A DNA stretch of 46,672 nucleotides, from positions 1 through 46,672 of the IMG/VR virus record IMGVR_UViG_3300009610_000040, one strand, 5' to 3'. The translations under genes and the position numbers were made by a program. The stretch comes from a virus. Of the stretch, positions 14,709 to 21,498 are shown piece after piece. The notes below the pieces were generated by a model. The model ran no database searches. It saw nothing but the letters and a program-made list of their open reading frames with translations, and was not told where the DNA came from. Every line of letters begins with the position of its first letter. Within the stretch, counting starts at the first letter, position 1.

Positions 14709-16256
14709 TTAGCTACGCTTCATGCTGTAGTTTGCTGCCTTCAAGAAGGCCAGAGCCTCCACGAAGTCGTTAGCCCTGTAGATGCCGTGCTGGTCACAGA
14801 CACCATAGCAGGCCTTCCTGAGTTCCTCGTGAGAGCTCTCAGACTTGCCTGTCACCATCCCATCGCTGAGCCACACCAGCGGCTTAGACTGCTTGGCCAA
14901 CCACACCAAGCTAGGGAAGTCCACGATGTTGCCACCATGGGCATTGGGATGCTGCAAGGGAGTCTTAGAGATCTTGCCCTCCCAAGAGATAATCCGCAGC
15001 TCCCCCTCATCCCCAGAGCCAGCATAAGTAGCTATGCGAGCCATAGGCAGGTGCTGCAAGATGGTGTTGAGATCGTTCTCAGTGAGCGACATAGACCCAC
15101 TGTAGTCGATCAAGAGCGACCCTCCAGGCTTCCTACGCTTCTCAGCGAAGATCCGCCCATCGCTCATGAACCTGGCCATGTGCTTGACCAGAGCACCCTC
15201 ATCACGGGGCCTCGAACCAGCCCTAACCTGGCCACAAGAGGGATGCGGTACACCGTCCTTGAGCGGCATGATGGTCAAGTGCCCCGACATCTCAAAACCA
15301 CCGTCCATGATCTTGGTTTTGCCATGCGGCTTGCCATCGGTTTCGCTCTCAAACTCCTCTCCACCCTTGGCCCAATGGACTCTCATCTCATCTCGACGCT
15401 CCAAGAGACTCGGATCAGGTGGAGGCAGGCCCAACAAGGCCTCAGCACTGCCCCCCTTGGGCCTCGTGAGGTGGAGCAGCTCATCGGTCTTGAACACCTC
15501 ATCCATGCCCCCAAGCACCTCATGAATGCGCCTGAGAATGGCCTTGGTCCACTCGAAGTTCTCGAGCTTCTCCTTGGACTCCTTAGGCTCCTTGTCCATG
15601 TGGACAAAGCAGGCAGCCAGAATGTGCTGAATCCAGCTAGGCATCGCATTCCTCATGCTGCTCACAGGCAGCAAGGGAGTGTCGTTGTAGATTTGAGAGA
15701 CCTCCCTGTTGAGAGTAAAGCCACCAGCATGGTACCTCAGCTTGTGAGGCTGCAAGAGGAACCTAAAGAGCAGCAGCACAATGAAGTGTGCCATCCCTCT
15801 TTGAGAGTAAAGGGCATCCAGGGCAGCCGCCTTAAAGCCGTACCTGATTGCCTCATCCCTCTCAGGAGTCACCCTAGCCATCTCCCCAAAGACCAGGTCG
15901 CTCAAGAGGCCGAGCCTGAGATCCTCAGCCGCTTGAACCAGCTCCTCAGTCAGCTCGTACTGGGCAGCCAGCTCAGAGGGCTTCACGTCCCTCGGAGTGT
16001 ACTTGGAGTGCAGCATCTCGTGACACTGCCCATAGCGATCCTGCTCTGTAGCTGCTCTGACCTGCATCCTACGCTCTTGCAAGTCAGTCTTGCTCTGGCC
16101 TCCCTCCCTGACATCCCATTGCTCTCCGTCAAGGGCATTGGGGAGAGGCAGCGGCAAGTAGCCCGGCTGCCCCTCCTCCTTGACCCAAGCTGAAGTAGGC
16201 ACCTTGCGCCTAACCTGCCTCAGCATGTTCTTGGTCCTCGCCTTGCTTGTAGGCAT
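14709..16256 (-). CDS. VWA-domain protein with HExxH motif (CobT-like partner of MoxR ATPase)
   Basis: A 515-residue protein. The C-terminal third is a von Willebrand A domain with the metal-site motif LLIDYSGSMS (D384, S386, S388) and a second acidic motif VWLSDG (D465). The N-terminal region has CHEMLHSKYT with HEMLH at 79-83, a zincin-like HExxH that is also seen in phage proteins called CobT-like. The middle is helical with a hydrophobic stretch near 155-170. The ATPase gene lies immediately upstream, one base apart. Family knowledge: MoxR AAA+ proteins and VWA proteins work as pairs to remodel or load metals into targets. The target in this phage is unknown, and true cobalamin synthesis is unlikely. 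Confidence 0.8.
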   Translation of the reverse strand: MPTSKARTKNMLRQVRRKVPTSAWVKEEGQPGYLPLPLPNALDGEQWDVREGGQSKTDLQERRMQVRAATEQDRYGQCHEMLHSKYTPRDVKPSELAAQYELTEELVQAAEDLRLGLLSDLVFGEMARVTPERDEAIRYGFKAAALDALYSQRGMAHFIVLLLFRFLLQPHKLRYHAGGFTLNREVSQIYNDTPLLPVSSMRNAMPSWIQHILAACFVHMDKEPKESKEKLENFEWTKAILRRIHEVLGGMDEVFKTDELLHLTRPKGGSAEALLGLPPPDPSLLERRDEMRVHWAKGGEEFESETDGKPHGKTKIMDGGFEMSGHLTIMPLKDGVPHPSCGQVRAGSRPRDEGALVKHMARFMSDGRIFAEKRRKPGGSLLIDYSGSMSLTENDLNTILQHLPMARIATYAGSGDEGELRIISWEGKISKTPLQHPNAHGGNIVDFPSLVWLAKQSKPLVWLSDGMVTGKSESSHEELRKACYGVCDQHGIYRANDFVEALAFLKAANYSMKRS

Positions 16257-16257
16257 C

Positions 16258-17013
16258 TCACTCCTCCGAAGCCAGCCTCAGAGCGTCGAACACCGCCGCC
16301 CCGTCCGGCCCCCAAACCACCTTGCAGGCCAACTGCTCCTTGTCCTTGAGTGCTCCAGGCAGGTTCTCAACCAGGGTCACGAAGTTCTCCCAACCCCGGA
16401 AGCCCACCTGCCTCACAACGTGCTCAAAGTCCCTGGCCGAGCAGCCCTTGAACATGTTTTCAGCCACCTGCTGGTACTTCTTGGGCAGGGTCTTGAACGC
16501 CTCGGGAGCCGGAGCAGCGATGAACAACTGCGCTCCCAAGCGGCTCCTGAGAGCCTCCGGCAGGTCCTCCGGGATGCCGTTCATGGTGGCGATGACCCTG
16601 TGAGGGAACTTCACCTCCAGGTTGGGCTTCTGCATGTCGCCAGTGGGCAGAGTCACAGCCGCCTGATCCGGTGGGTCCAGCACCGCAAACAGGAAGCTCA
16701 GAGCGTCCGCAGACGCCTTGTCGATCTCGTTCAGCACCAAGAGGCCGCCCTGATCCCACCACCTCAGGCAAGGGCCGTCCAGCCAAGCGAACTCACCCGG
16801 CCCAGAGGGCACAAAGTGCCCCCTGAGCTCCGCTGCCGGGGTGTCCTCGGTCATGGTCAGGGAGAACCAGGGCTCCTCCTTGGCCAGGCTCTTGAACGCC
16901 GCCCGGCTCTTGCCGGTCCCCGGAGGGCCGTACAGCACAGCCCTCTGGATCGCCTTCAGAACGCTCAGAACCTGCGGCCATGTGACCAGCTTCGCCTTGT
17001 TGTTGTCGCTCAT
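16258..17013 (-). CDS. MoxR/CobS-type AAA+ ATPase
   Basis: About 251 residues from ATG 17013; a GTG at 17022 overlapping the previous stop (GTGA) would add three residues, but its AAGGAG site is only three bases away. Numbered from the GTG, Walker A is GPPGTGKS at 32-39, Walker B LLVLNEID at 94-101, sensor 1 in VIATMNG near 148, and an arginine-rich ALRSRL near 157-162. NEIDKAS and the short length fit MoxR-type ATPases. The VWA gene follows directly, the usual MoxR/VWA pairing. It probably hydrolyses ATP to remodel a protein target. Confidence 0.85.
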   Translation of the reverse strand: MSDNNKAKLVTWPQVLSVLKAIQRAVLYGPPGTGKSRAAFKSLAKEEPWFSLTMTEDTPAAELRGHFVPSGPGEFAWLDGPCLRWWDQGGLLVLNEIDKASADALSFLFAVLDPPDQAAVTLPTGDMQKPNLEVKFPHRVIATMNGIPEDLPEALRSRLGAQLFIAAPAPEAFKTLPKKYQQVAENMFKGCSARDFEHVVRQVGFRGWENFVTLVENLPGALKDKEQLACKVVWGPDGAAVFDALRLASEE

Positions 17014-17018
17014 AACGC

Positions 17019-17192
17019 TCACCCTCTCCTTGTGGGGCTTTTACCCACCTTTGCGCTGTATGCAGCGCCCTTCTTGTTGCGGTACTTGGATGCTTGCCGA
17101 CCAGTAGGCAGCACCCCGGCCTCTGTGCAGTGTCGCTGGAACTCCTGGTCTTGGGCAGCGAAACTGCGATTCGTGTAGACCTTGTCTGCCAT
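17019..17192 (-). CDS. 57-residue basic protein upstream of MoxR ATPase
   Basis: A short gene starting MADKVYTNRSFAAQDQEF from ATG 17192, with GAGAGGAG four bases upstream, and ending in KVGKSPTRRG. It is basic, with a Lys/Arg-rich centre (GRQASKYRNKKGAAY) and a single Cys. It fills the space between the coiled-coil gene and the ATPase gene precisely. No known family; nucleic-acid binding or adaptor roles are possible. Confidence 0.7.
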   Translation of the reverse strand: MADKVYTNRSFAAQDQEFQRHCTEAGVLPTGRQASKYRNKKGAAYSAKVGKSPTRRG

Positions 17193-17201
17193 AGCTCCTC
17201 T

Positions 17202-17666
17202 CTAGTCCTTGAGAGCCTTCCCCATGGCGGCCATGATCCTGTCGTGCTTCTTGACCAGGCTGTAGTAGCGGTCAAGCAGCTCAGCGTTGCCCTGCCTCAG
17301 GGTGCTCAGAGCAGCCGTATCCCTGGAGTGCTCCACCTTCAGGACCTCCACTTGCTGCTCCAAGAAGCCCTTTTCGTTCCTGAGCTGCTCCTCCAGGTCG
17401 CTGATCTTGTTTTCCTTGGCGCTGAGCTGCCTGTAGAGCATGTCCTTGTGCTCCACCAACGCCTTGATCTCCCGCTCCAGGCTCTCAGTGCCGCTGAGCC
17501 CCCTCACCGCAGCCAGCTCAGCCTTGACGCTGTGCAGCTCCCTATAGACCCGCTGCTCAGACTCCTTGGTGTCCTCAAGCTCCAACCAGAGCTTGGCGCT
17601 CCTAGCCTCCACCTCTTTGGCCGCCTCCACAGCGTCCAAGAGCTGCCTCTCCAGTGAAAGTCTCAT
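17202..17666 (-). CDS. Coiled-coil protein, unknown function
   Basis: A 154-residue protein that is almost entirely a predicted coiled coil, with Leu/Glu/Lys heptads (LVEHKDMLYRQLSAKENKIS; LEEQLRNEKGFLEQQVEVLK) and no membrane segment. ATG 17666 overlaps the preceding stop as ATGA. It sits in the MoxR/VWA operon next to another coiled-coil protein, so the two may form a scaffold or an adaptor for the ATPase. Function is not known. Confidence 0.75.
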   Translation of the reverse strand: MRLSLERQLLDAVEAAKEVEARSAKLWLELEDTKESEQRVYRELHSVKAELAAVRGLSGTESLEREIKALVEHKDMLYRQLSAKENKISDLEEQLRNEKGFLEQQVEVLKVEHSRDTAALSTLRQGNAELLDRYYSLVKKHDRIMAAMGKALKD

Positions 17667-18184
17667 CCCTCTTTCCTCTCTAGGCTCTCTTGAGCCTTCT
17701 CAAAGGCCTCAACCATGGCCTTGTAACCGTCCCGCTCCGCCTTGAGATCCCCAATGTGATCCAGGATCACATCCATCTCGCTTGGAGCCATGAACTCCGC
17801 CATAGTCTGCCCCTTAGGCAGACAGGCCAGGAGGATCTCCACGAGCAGCTTGCGCTGAGAAGCCACAATGTCCGCATGGAACTTGTTTGCGGCCTTGTGC
17901 TTCTCAAGAGCATCGCCCTCCAAGGCCTTGTTGATGCTCCTCACCTGCTCAATCTCGACCTCCATGGCCTTGTTGGCATCCAGCAGCTCCTCCACAGCCT
18001 GGCTCACTGTGCTCAGGTACGTCTCGCCCTCATCGGGGTCAGGAGCATTCCCCAACCCCGGATAGAGCATCTCGTAGAGCTTGTAGAGCCCCTGCAAGTA
18101 GTAGGTCAGGATGCGGCAGAGCCCCTCGACCTCTGCAACCAACTGCTTCTTGGTCCTCTTGGCCTCTTTGATCCCTTTAGCCAT
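17663..18184 (-). CDS. Helical protein in MoxR/VWA operon, unknown function
   Basis: A 173-residue protein starting at ATG 18184, which overlaps the preceding stop as ATGA (a GTG one codon earlier is less likely). It is helical, with a Tyr/Leu-rich part (CRILTYYLQGLYKLYEMLYP), an acidic loop and long charged helices. No family recognised. Tight overlaps with both neighbours show that it is co-translated in the operon. Confidence 0.75.
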   Translation of the reverse strand: MAKGIKEAKRTKKQLVAEVEGLCRILTYYLQGLYKLYEMLYPGLGNAPDPDEGETYLSTVSQAVEELLDANKAMEVEIEQVRSINKALEGDALEKHKAANKFHADIVASQRKLLVEILLACLPKGQTMAEFMAPSEMDVILDHIGDLKAERDGYKAMVEAFEKAQESLERKEG

Positions 18185-18474
18185 CACTCTTTGACCTCCT
18201 TGGCCTTCTCAAGCTCCTCAATCACATGCTCTCCAGCCCACTTGAACACCTCTCGCATGCTCTTGAAGCGGTAAACGCCGAAGCGGCTCATGTCGCTCAT
18301 CCACGACACTCCGGTCGTCATGAACAGCACAGCCACCACCACCGACCACACCAAGCTCTCCTTGGTGATCCAGAAGCACAGCACTAGAGCACCAAGCATG
18401 TATGAGTCGTTGATTACGCTCTCCCACCAACGCTCTCTGAGCACCACTACCGTCCTCTTGCTACCCTCTGCCAT
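18184..18474 (-). CDS. Two-helix membrane protein
   Basis: A 96-residue protein with two likely membrane segments, YMLGALVLCFWITKESLVW (residues about 25-43) and VVVAVLFMTTGVSWM (about 45-59), between charged ends. The C-terminus is amphipathic and Lys/Glu-rich (FKWAGEHVIEELEKAKEVKE). ATGA overlaps link it to both neighbours. It could anchor the coiled-coil and ATPase proteins of this operon to the inner membrane, but that is inference from context. Confidence 0.75.
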   Translation of the reverse strand: MAEGSKRTVVVLRERWWESVINDSYMLGALVLCFWITKESLVWSVVVAVLFMTTGVSWMSDMSRFGVYRFKSMREVFKWAGEHVIEELEKAKEVKE

Positions 18475-19013
18475 CAGTGCCTCGTCTCGCTCTCAGGGTC
18501 CACCATGACGGGACCCATCGCCATCTTGAGCACCATGCCCAAGTTCTTGTGCAGCTCGCTCACCTTGGCCACAAACTGCGCCTTGCTGCCCACGTCGTCG
18601 ATGGACTCCATAGCCAGGCTCAGGAGCACGTCCATGCACAGGCTCTCAGGAGTCCAGTTCTTGGTCTTGTCGATGGCGTTGACCGCTTGAGCCGCCTCCT
18701 GCATCAGCGACCCCAAAGCGTCCCTGAGGTCCTTGGGGTGCGCCAAAGAGGGCTCCAAGAACACCGACCCCAAGATCCGGGTGTTCCTGGTGCCGTCCTC
18801 GTCCACCTTGGGCGTCTCCACACTGCACACCTCCAGGTAGAGACCGCCCTTAGGCTTAAAGCCCTCAGCGGCGCACCTCGGCATGAAGCCCCCCAAGTTG
18901 TCCTTCTGGGCCTCAAAGTGCTCTCTGACCTTGGTCATATCCACGTCATCCTGACCATCAGCCTCGATCATGATGCCCTCTCCACCACTGCTCTTGAACT
19001 TTGTGTGCTTCAT
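18474..19013 (-). CDS. First gene of MoxR/VWA operon, unknown function
   Basis: A 179-residue protein with ATG 19013 preceded by AGGAGAGAGG. The N-terminus is acidic and polar (EGIMIEADGQDDVDMTKVRE), followed by a beta-like segment (GGLYLEVCSVETPKVDEDGT; GSVFLEPSLAHPKDLRDAL) and C-terminal helices (MLKxx-style; KMAMGPVMVDPESETRH). No membrane segment. As first gene of the minus-strand operon it may be made earliest and most. Family unknown. Confidence 0.75.
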   Translation of the reverse strand: MKHTKFKSSGGEGIMIEADGQDDVDMTKVREHFEAQKDNLGGFMPRCAAEGFKPKGGLYLEVCSVETPKVDEDGTRNTRILGSVFLEPSLAHPKDLRDALGSLMQEAAQAVNAIDKTKNWTPESLCMDVLLSLAMESIDDVGSKAQFVAKVSELHKNLGMVLKMAMGPVMVDPESETRH

Positions 19014-19163
19014 AACCTCTCTCCTGTGTTGGTTAAAGGTGAATTGCTATAACCCCTATATACTAAAGCAGCATAGCTACCATGTTGGATCGCCGCTGCC
19101 TCGGAAACTGCCGAATCCTACCATTCTCCTCTTAAGCAACCACCCCTCTTATAGGATATGAGG

Positions 19164-19198
19164 CTTATCCCGATATAGGCGCACATAGTCTTATCCCG
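19164..19198. repeat. Two direct repeats CTTATCCCG
   Basis: The 9-base sequence CTTATCCCG occurs at 19,164-19,172 and 19,190-19,198, 26 bases apart. TTATCC is the start of the DnaA-box consensus TTATCCACA, but the last three bases do not match, so these are DnaA-box-like at best. Confidence 0.45.
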
Positions 19199-19232
19199 CG
19201 CAGTCCTTCTAATTACACGGGCGCGGCTGCAC

Positions 19233-19304
19233 ATACGCACCCCCACCCTAATACGCTCCGCTAATACGCCTCGGCTCATACGCACCGTTGCTAAACAAAT
19301 ACGC
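19233..19304. repeat. Iteron-like array of five ATACGC hexamers
   Basis: ATACGC starts at 19,233, 19,251, 19,264, 19,278 and 19,299, all in the same orientation (GCGTAT on the other strand, mostly followed by KAG or TTG). Spacing is 13-21 bases. Five copies in 72 bases is far more than expected by chance, and this is the pattern of binding-site arrays for a replication initiator or a regulator. Confidence 0.55.
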
Positions 19305-19308
19305 ATCC

Positions 19309-19334
19309 GGGGGGTGGGGAGGAGGGGGGTGGGG
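19309..19334 (+). other. G-quadruplex motif
   Basis: The plus strand has G6-T-G4-AGGA-G6-T-G4, four long G runs with very short loops, which satisfies the standard quadruplex motif strongly. It lies 8 bases before the first arm of the nested inverted repeat. It might block polymerases, mark a primer site or fold the control region. Confidence 0.6.
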
Positions 19335-19341
19335 ACCCCGC

Positions 19342-19629
19342 CAGGAAGAATCAGGAAGAATCAGGAAAGATTTTTTCGCCTAACTCCAGGCGCCACAACG
19401 AAAAACCAATTTTTCTGATTTTTCTGCCAGCTATAGCCCAACCGGCCCCTCACACGCGAAAGAGCCCCCTACAGTATAGCATATATATATATCAATAAAT
19501 GATATACTAAATTAATAGGAATCGTGTACGAGGGGGCGGGACCCACCAGAAAAATCAGAAAAATCACTTTTTGAGGCCCGCATTGAACTTACGCGAAAAA
19601 TTCTTCCGAATTCTTCCTGATTCTTCCTG
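19342..19629. repeat. Nested inverted repeat around an AT-rich core
   Basis: Outer arms: CAGGAAGAATCAGGAAGAAT at 19,342-19,361 is a perfect 20-base inverted copy of 19,610-19,629, each continuing imperfectly into TTTTTCGC on the inner side. Inner arms: ATTTTTCTG twice at 19,409-19,426 is a perfect 18-base inverted copy of 19,547-19,564. Both pairs share a midpoint near 19,486. Within each arm the units are tandem repeats of 10 or 9 bases. The core (about 19,471-19,520) is almost only A and T, with AGTATA/TATACT. The symmetry suggests bidirectional origin firing or symmetric control of both divergent operons. Confidence 0.8.
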
Positions 19630-19653
19630 CCCAAAATATTTTCAATTGATAGC

Positions 19654-19682
19654 TTGACAGGCATTTCGAGGTTTGCTATCGT
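19654..19682 (+). promoter_or_regulatory. Sigma70-type promoter for the plus-strand early operon
   Basis: TTGACA (perfect, 19,654-19,659), 17-base spacer, TATCGT (19,677-19,682, 4/6). Predicted start near 19,689, about 22 bases before ATG 19711, which has AAGGAG upstream. It is just outside the right arm of the nested inverted repeat. A host RNA polymerase promoter fits the absence of a phage RNA polymerase gene in the window. Confidence 0.75.
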
Positions 19683-19710
19683 CCCCGGCAACCCACAGGA
19701 AGGAGTACAG

Positions 19711-19947
19711 ATGCAAAAATCCGCTCCAGAAGTCATCGACGAGATCGGGACCATCGGTCTAAAGTTGACTCAAGAAACCTCCGTGGACCGGCTCTTGGTC
19801 CTCGGGATTTCCAAAGAAGGGCTCAGCATCAGCTCAAACATCTGCTGCAACCGCCACCTACGCCTAGCCCTCCTAACCTCAGCCCTCATGATCGAGGACA
19901 ACGACGAGCCCATCTCAAAGCACCTCGTAGACCTCACCGAACACTAG
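19711..19947 (+). CDS. Early protein, paralogue A of a small family
   Basis: A 78-residue protein; ATG 19711 has CACAGGAAGGAG upstream and follows the promoter closely, so it is the first protein made from this operon. A core beta-strand-like motif VDRLLVLGISKEGLSISSN is followed by a helix with RLALLTSALMI. The same pattern (V-hydrophobic-IG(L/I)-x-x-(E/D)G...SN plus helix) occurs in the next gene and, more weakly, in 23,244-23,480, so these look like duplicated genes. Possible host take-over factor; function unknown. Confidence 0.75.
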   Translation: MQKSAPEVIDEIGTIGLKLTQETSVDRLLVLGISKEGLSISSNICCNRHLRLALLTSALMIEDNDEPISKHLVDLTEH

Positions 19948-19955
19948 GAGGCCCC

Positions 19956-20198
19956 GTGAAACCAGACAGCCCAGACGGCAAGCGTTTTCAAGAGATCCTC
20001 ACAGTCGTAGCGCGCATGATGGAGGGCACGGGCCTCTATGGCTTCGTGATCATTGGTCTGACCGAAGATGGCCAAGTGGTAGCCAGCAACGCCAACTGCC
20101 AACACGCTGTAGCTGAGACCCTCGCAGACGCCCTGCGCGTGGCCCTAGACAAGGACAGCCACGAAACTGTGATCGAGATCGACCGCAGCACACACTAG
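19956..20198 (+). CDS. Early protein, paralogue B of a small family
   Basis: An 80-residue protein from GTG 19956 with AGGAGG close upstream. Its core GFVIIGLTEDGQVVASNANC matches the preceding gene's core position by position, followed by a helix (AVAETLADALRVAL) and an acidic end. The two genes lie eight bases apart and are probably a tandem duplication. No known family; likely a small soluble early protein. Confidence 0.75.
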   Translation: MKPDSPDGKRFQEILTVVARMMEGTGLYGFVIIGLTEDGQVVASNANCQHAVAETLADALRVALDKDSHETVIEIDRSTH

Positions 20199-20221
20199 CC
20201 CAGCCAACCACAGGAGGAGGA

Positions 20222-20473
20222 ATGGCCCACTTCTACGGAACAGTGAAAGGATCTGGGGGCACAGCCAGTCGCTGTGGCTCCAAGGCCTCAAGCCTAATCA
20301 GCATGACAGCCAGCTACGAGGGTGCCGTCAAAGTGATCTTGCACTACGACCCAGCCACCAACCAAGACTTCGCCCACGTCGAGCTTGTGCCGTGGCTGGG
20401 CTCCGGCGTCAACAAAGTCCTCTATAGTGGCCCCGTGGGTGGGCCTACGGACCGGAAGGACGCCGCCTCATGA
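20222..20473 (+). CDS. Conserved small phage protein, unknown function
   Basis: An 83-residue protein starting MAHFYGTVKGSGGTASRCG at ATG 20222, with CACAGGAGGAGG upstream. It has a beta-rich middle (GAVKVILHYDP; FAHVELVPWLGSGVNKVLYS). I recall proteins of this shape (MAHFYGxVxGxRGxxTRxGxK...) as widespread, uncharacterised phage early proteins. Its stop overlaps the next start as ATGA. Confidence 0.8.
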   Translation: MAHFYGTVKGSGGTASRCGSKASSLISMTASYEGAVKVILHYDPATNQDFAHVELVPWLGSGVNKVLYSGPVGGPTDRKDAAS

Positions 20474-20640
20474 CCCTGGACCCTTTTGAGAAAGGACCCT
20501 GCTCACAATGTGGAGAGCCCACCTGCGAGGACTGTGGTGGCTGCCCAGTCTGCGAAGCCTGTCCAGACTGCGGAGCCTGTCACGGCTGCACATGCAGCGG
20601 CTCCGACCCCTTTGACTGGCCTGGAGACTCAGCCCTATGA
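20470..20640 (+). CDS. Cysteine-every-third-residue mini-protein
   Basis: A 56-residue protein (MTLDPFEKGPCSQCGEPTCE and onward) that contains 11 Cys. Between residues 19 and 40 there is a Cys at every third position (19, 22, 25, 28, 31, 34, 37, 40) plus C42, giving a run of overlapping CxxC motifs with Gly, Pro, Asp, Glu between. The ends are acidic and aromatic (SDPFDWPGDSAL). It probably binds metal, like a zinc ribbon or metallothionein, or an iron-sulfur cluster. It is linked to both neighbours by ATGA overlaps, which supports translation. Confidence 0.7.
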   Translation: MTLDPFEKGPCSQCGEPTCEDCGGCPVCEACPDCGACHGCTCSGSDPFDWPGDSAL

Positions 20641-20792
20641 CCACAACACCCGAAGAAGACATTAACCGCCTCAAGCACAACGTAGCAATGGCCAAGCGCA
20701 ACCTCCTGCACGCCAGAATCAACTCTGGAGTGTCTATCGTCCTGGCTATCTGGTTCCTCACCCTCTTACTGGCCAAAGGATGCGAAGCATGA
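20637..20792 (+). CDS. 51-residue membrane protein
   Basis: ATG 20637 overlaps the previous stop as ATGA. The N-terminal half is a basic, amphipathic helix (INRLKHNVAMAKRNLLHARI) and the C-terminal half a single membrane helix (VSIVLAIWFLTLLLAKGC). The stop overlaps the next start. A small inner-membrane protein of unknown role. Confidence 0.65.
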   Translation: MTTTPEEDINRLKHNVAMAKRNLLHARINSGVSIVLAIWFLTLLLAKGCEA

Positions 20793-21289
20793 CCTACCGC
20801 TCACCCGAACCCGAAGAACTCCACTGGGAGCTCATCCCCTGGGCCGGGCTCAGGCGCCTTGCCAGGCGCTACGCCAAGGGCTCCAAGATGCGCGCCGACC
20901 GGGGCGAGGACGCCCGCGAGTGGGAGAAGGGCCTGGCCTGGGACTCCACCTTCCGTCACATCATGTGGCACCTCTGGCGCTACAACGCCATCAAGCAGGG
21001 CTGGCTCGAGGACGACGGCGACGACCACCTGGCAGCCGCAGCCTGGGGCTGCTTCGCTGAAATGCACTTCGAAGGGGTGGCCCCAACCCCGCCCAGCCCC
21101 ACCCCACCCCAAGAAGAACAGCTCTCCTTCAACTTCCGCGCAGACAAGCCCATCGAGGAGCAGATCGGAGAGGAGATCCGCCGCCCCACCTTCAGACATG
21201 GGGGGCTCACAATGCGTGACATTACTGAAGCCCTAGACCGCTTCGAAGAAGCCTCAAAAGGAAACCCAGCCAAACGGAGGAAGCCATGA
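20789..21289 (+). CDS. dATP/dGTP diphosphohydrolase-like (DUF5664-type) protein
   Basis: A 166-residue protein from ATG 20789 (an in-frame ATG at 20780 is possible; the chosen one has the ATGA overlap). The N-terminal part has the pattern ELIPWAGLRRLARRYAKGSK...W-E-K-G-L..., a RHIMWHLWRYNAIKQG segment and HLAAAAWGCFAEMHFE, which resembles phage proteins annotated as dATP/dGTP diphosphohydrolase. Members act on deoxynucleotide pools, but only one of them is well characterised and the assignment here is from pattern recall. The C-terminal part after a Pro-rich linker has no clear domain. Confidence 0.65.
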   Translation: MTYRSPEPEELHWELIPWAGLRRLARRYAKGSKMRADRGEDAREWEKGLAWDSTFRHIMWHLWRYNAIKQGWLEDDGDDHLAAAAWGCFAEMHFEGVAPTPPSPTPPQEEQLSFNFRADKPIEEQIGEEIRRPTFRHGGLTMRDITEALDRFEEASKGNPAKRRKP

Positions 21290-21498
21290 CCACCTTCTGG
21301 ATTCTGATTGTTGTAGCCCAGGTGTCCTACGGAATCTCTGTGACGCCCATCGAGTTTGTAGACAAGGCTGCCTGCCAAGAGGCAGCAGCAAAAGTCATCC
21401 CACTGGTTGGTAAATCCTTCGGCAAGGTGGATGCCCTCTGTGTCCGCAAACGCACTGCTGAGAGGTTCCGCTTTGGCACCACCGAGGAGGTAGAATGA
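21286..21498 (+). CDS. Small exported or membrane protein
   Basis: A 70-residue protein with an N-terminal hydrophobic segment, MTTFWILIVVAQVSYGISVT, that could be a signal peptide or membrane anchor, followed by a soluble domain with two Cys (AACQEAAAKV; VDALCVRKRT), which may form a disulfide outside the cytoplasm. Similar short proteins occur in other phage early regions. ATGA overlaps at both ends. Confidence 0.7.
   Translation: MTTFWILIVVAQVSYGISVTPIEFVDKAACQEAAAKVIPLVGKSFGKVDALCVRKRTAERFRFGTTEEVE

Larger units (their letters stand above)
19014..19710. other. Non-coding divergence region: candidate origin and control region
   Basis: The longest gene-free stretch, between the minus-strand MoxR/VWA operon and the plus-strand early operon. 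It contains, from left to right, an AT-rich leader with no clear minus-strand promoter (a weak TATAGC near 19,050), two direct copies of CTTATCCCG (19,164 and 19,190), five ATACGC hexamers, a G-quadruplex motif, a nested inverted repeat with an AT-rich core and a good plus-strand promoter. Iterons, a low-melting core and symmetric protein-binding-like repeats are the usual parts of replication origins, but no initiator protein has been identified. Confidence 0.55.

Noticed and set aside
20789-21289. Evidence for a diaminopurine (Z) genome from the dATP/dGTP diphosphohydrolase-like gene
   Set aside because: No PurZ-like adenylosuccinate synthetase homologue is seen in the window, and this protein family is common in phages with normal DNA.
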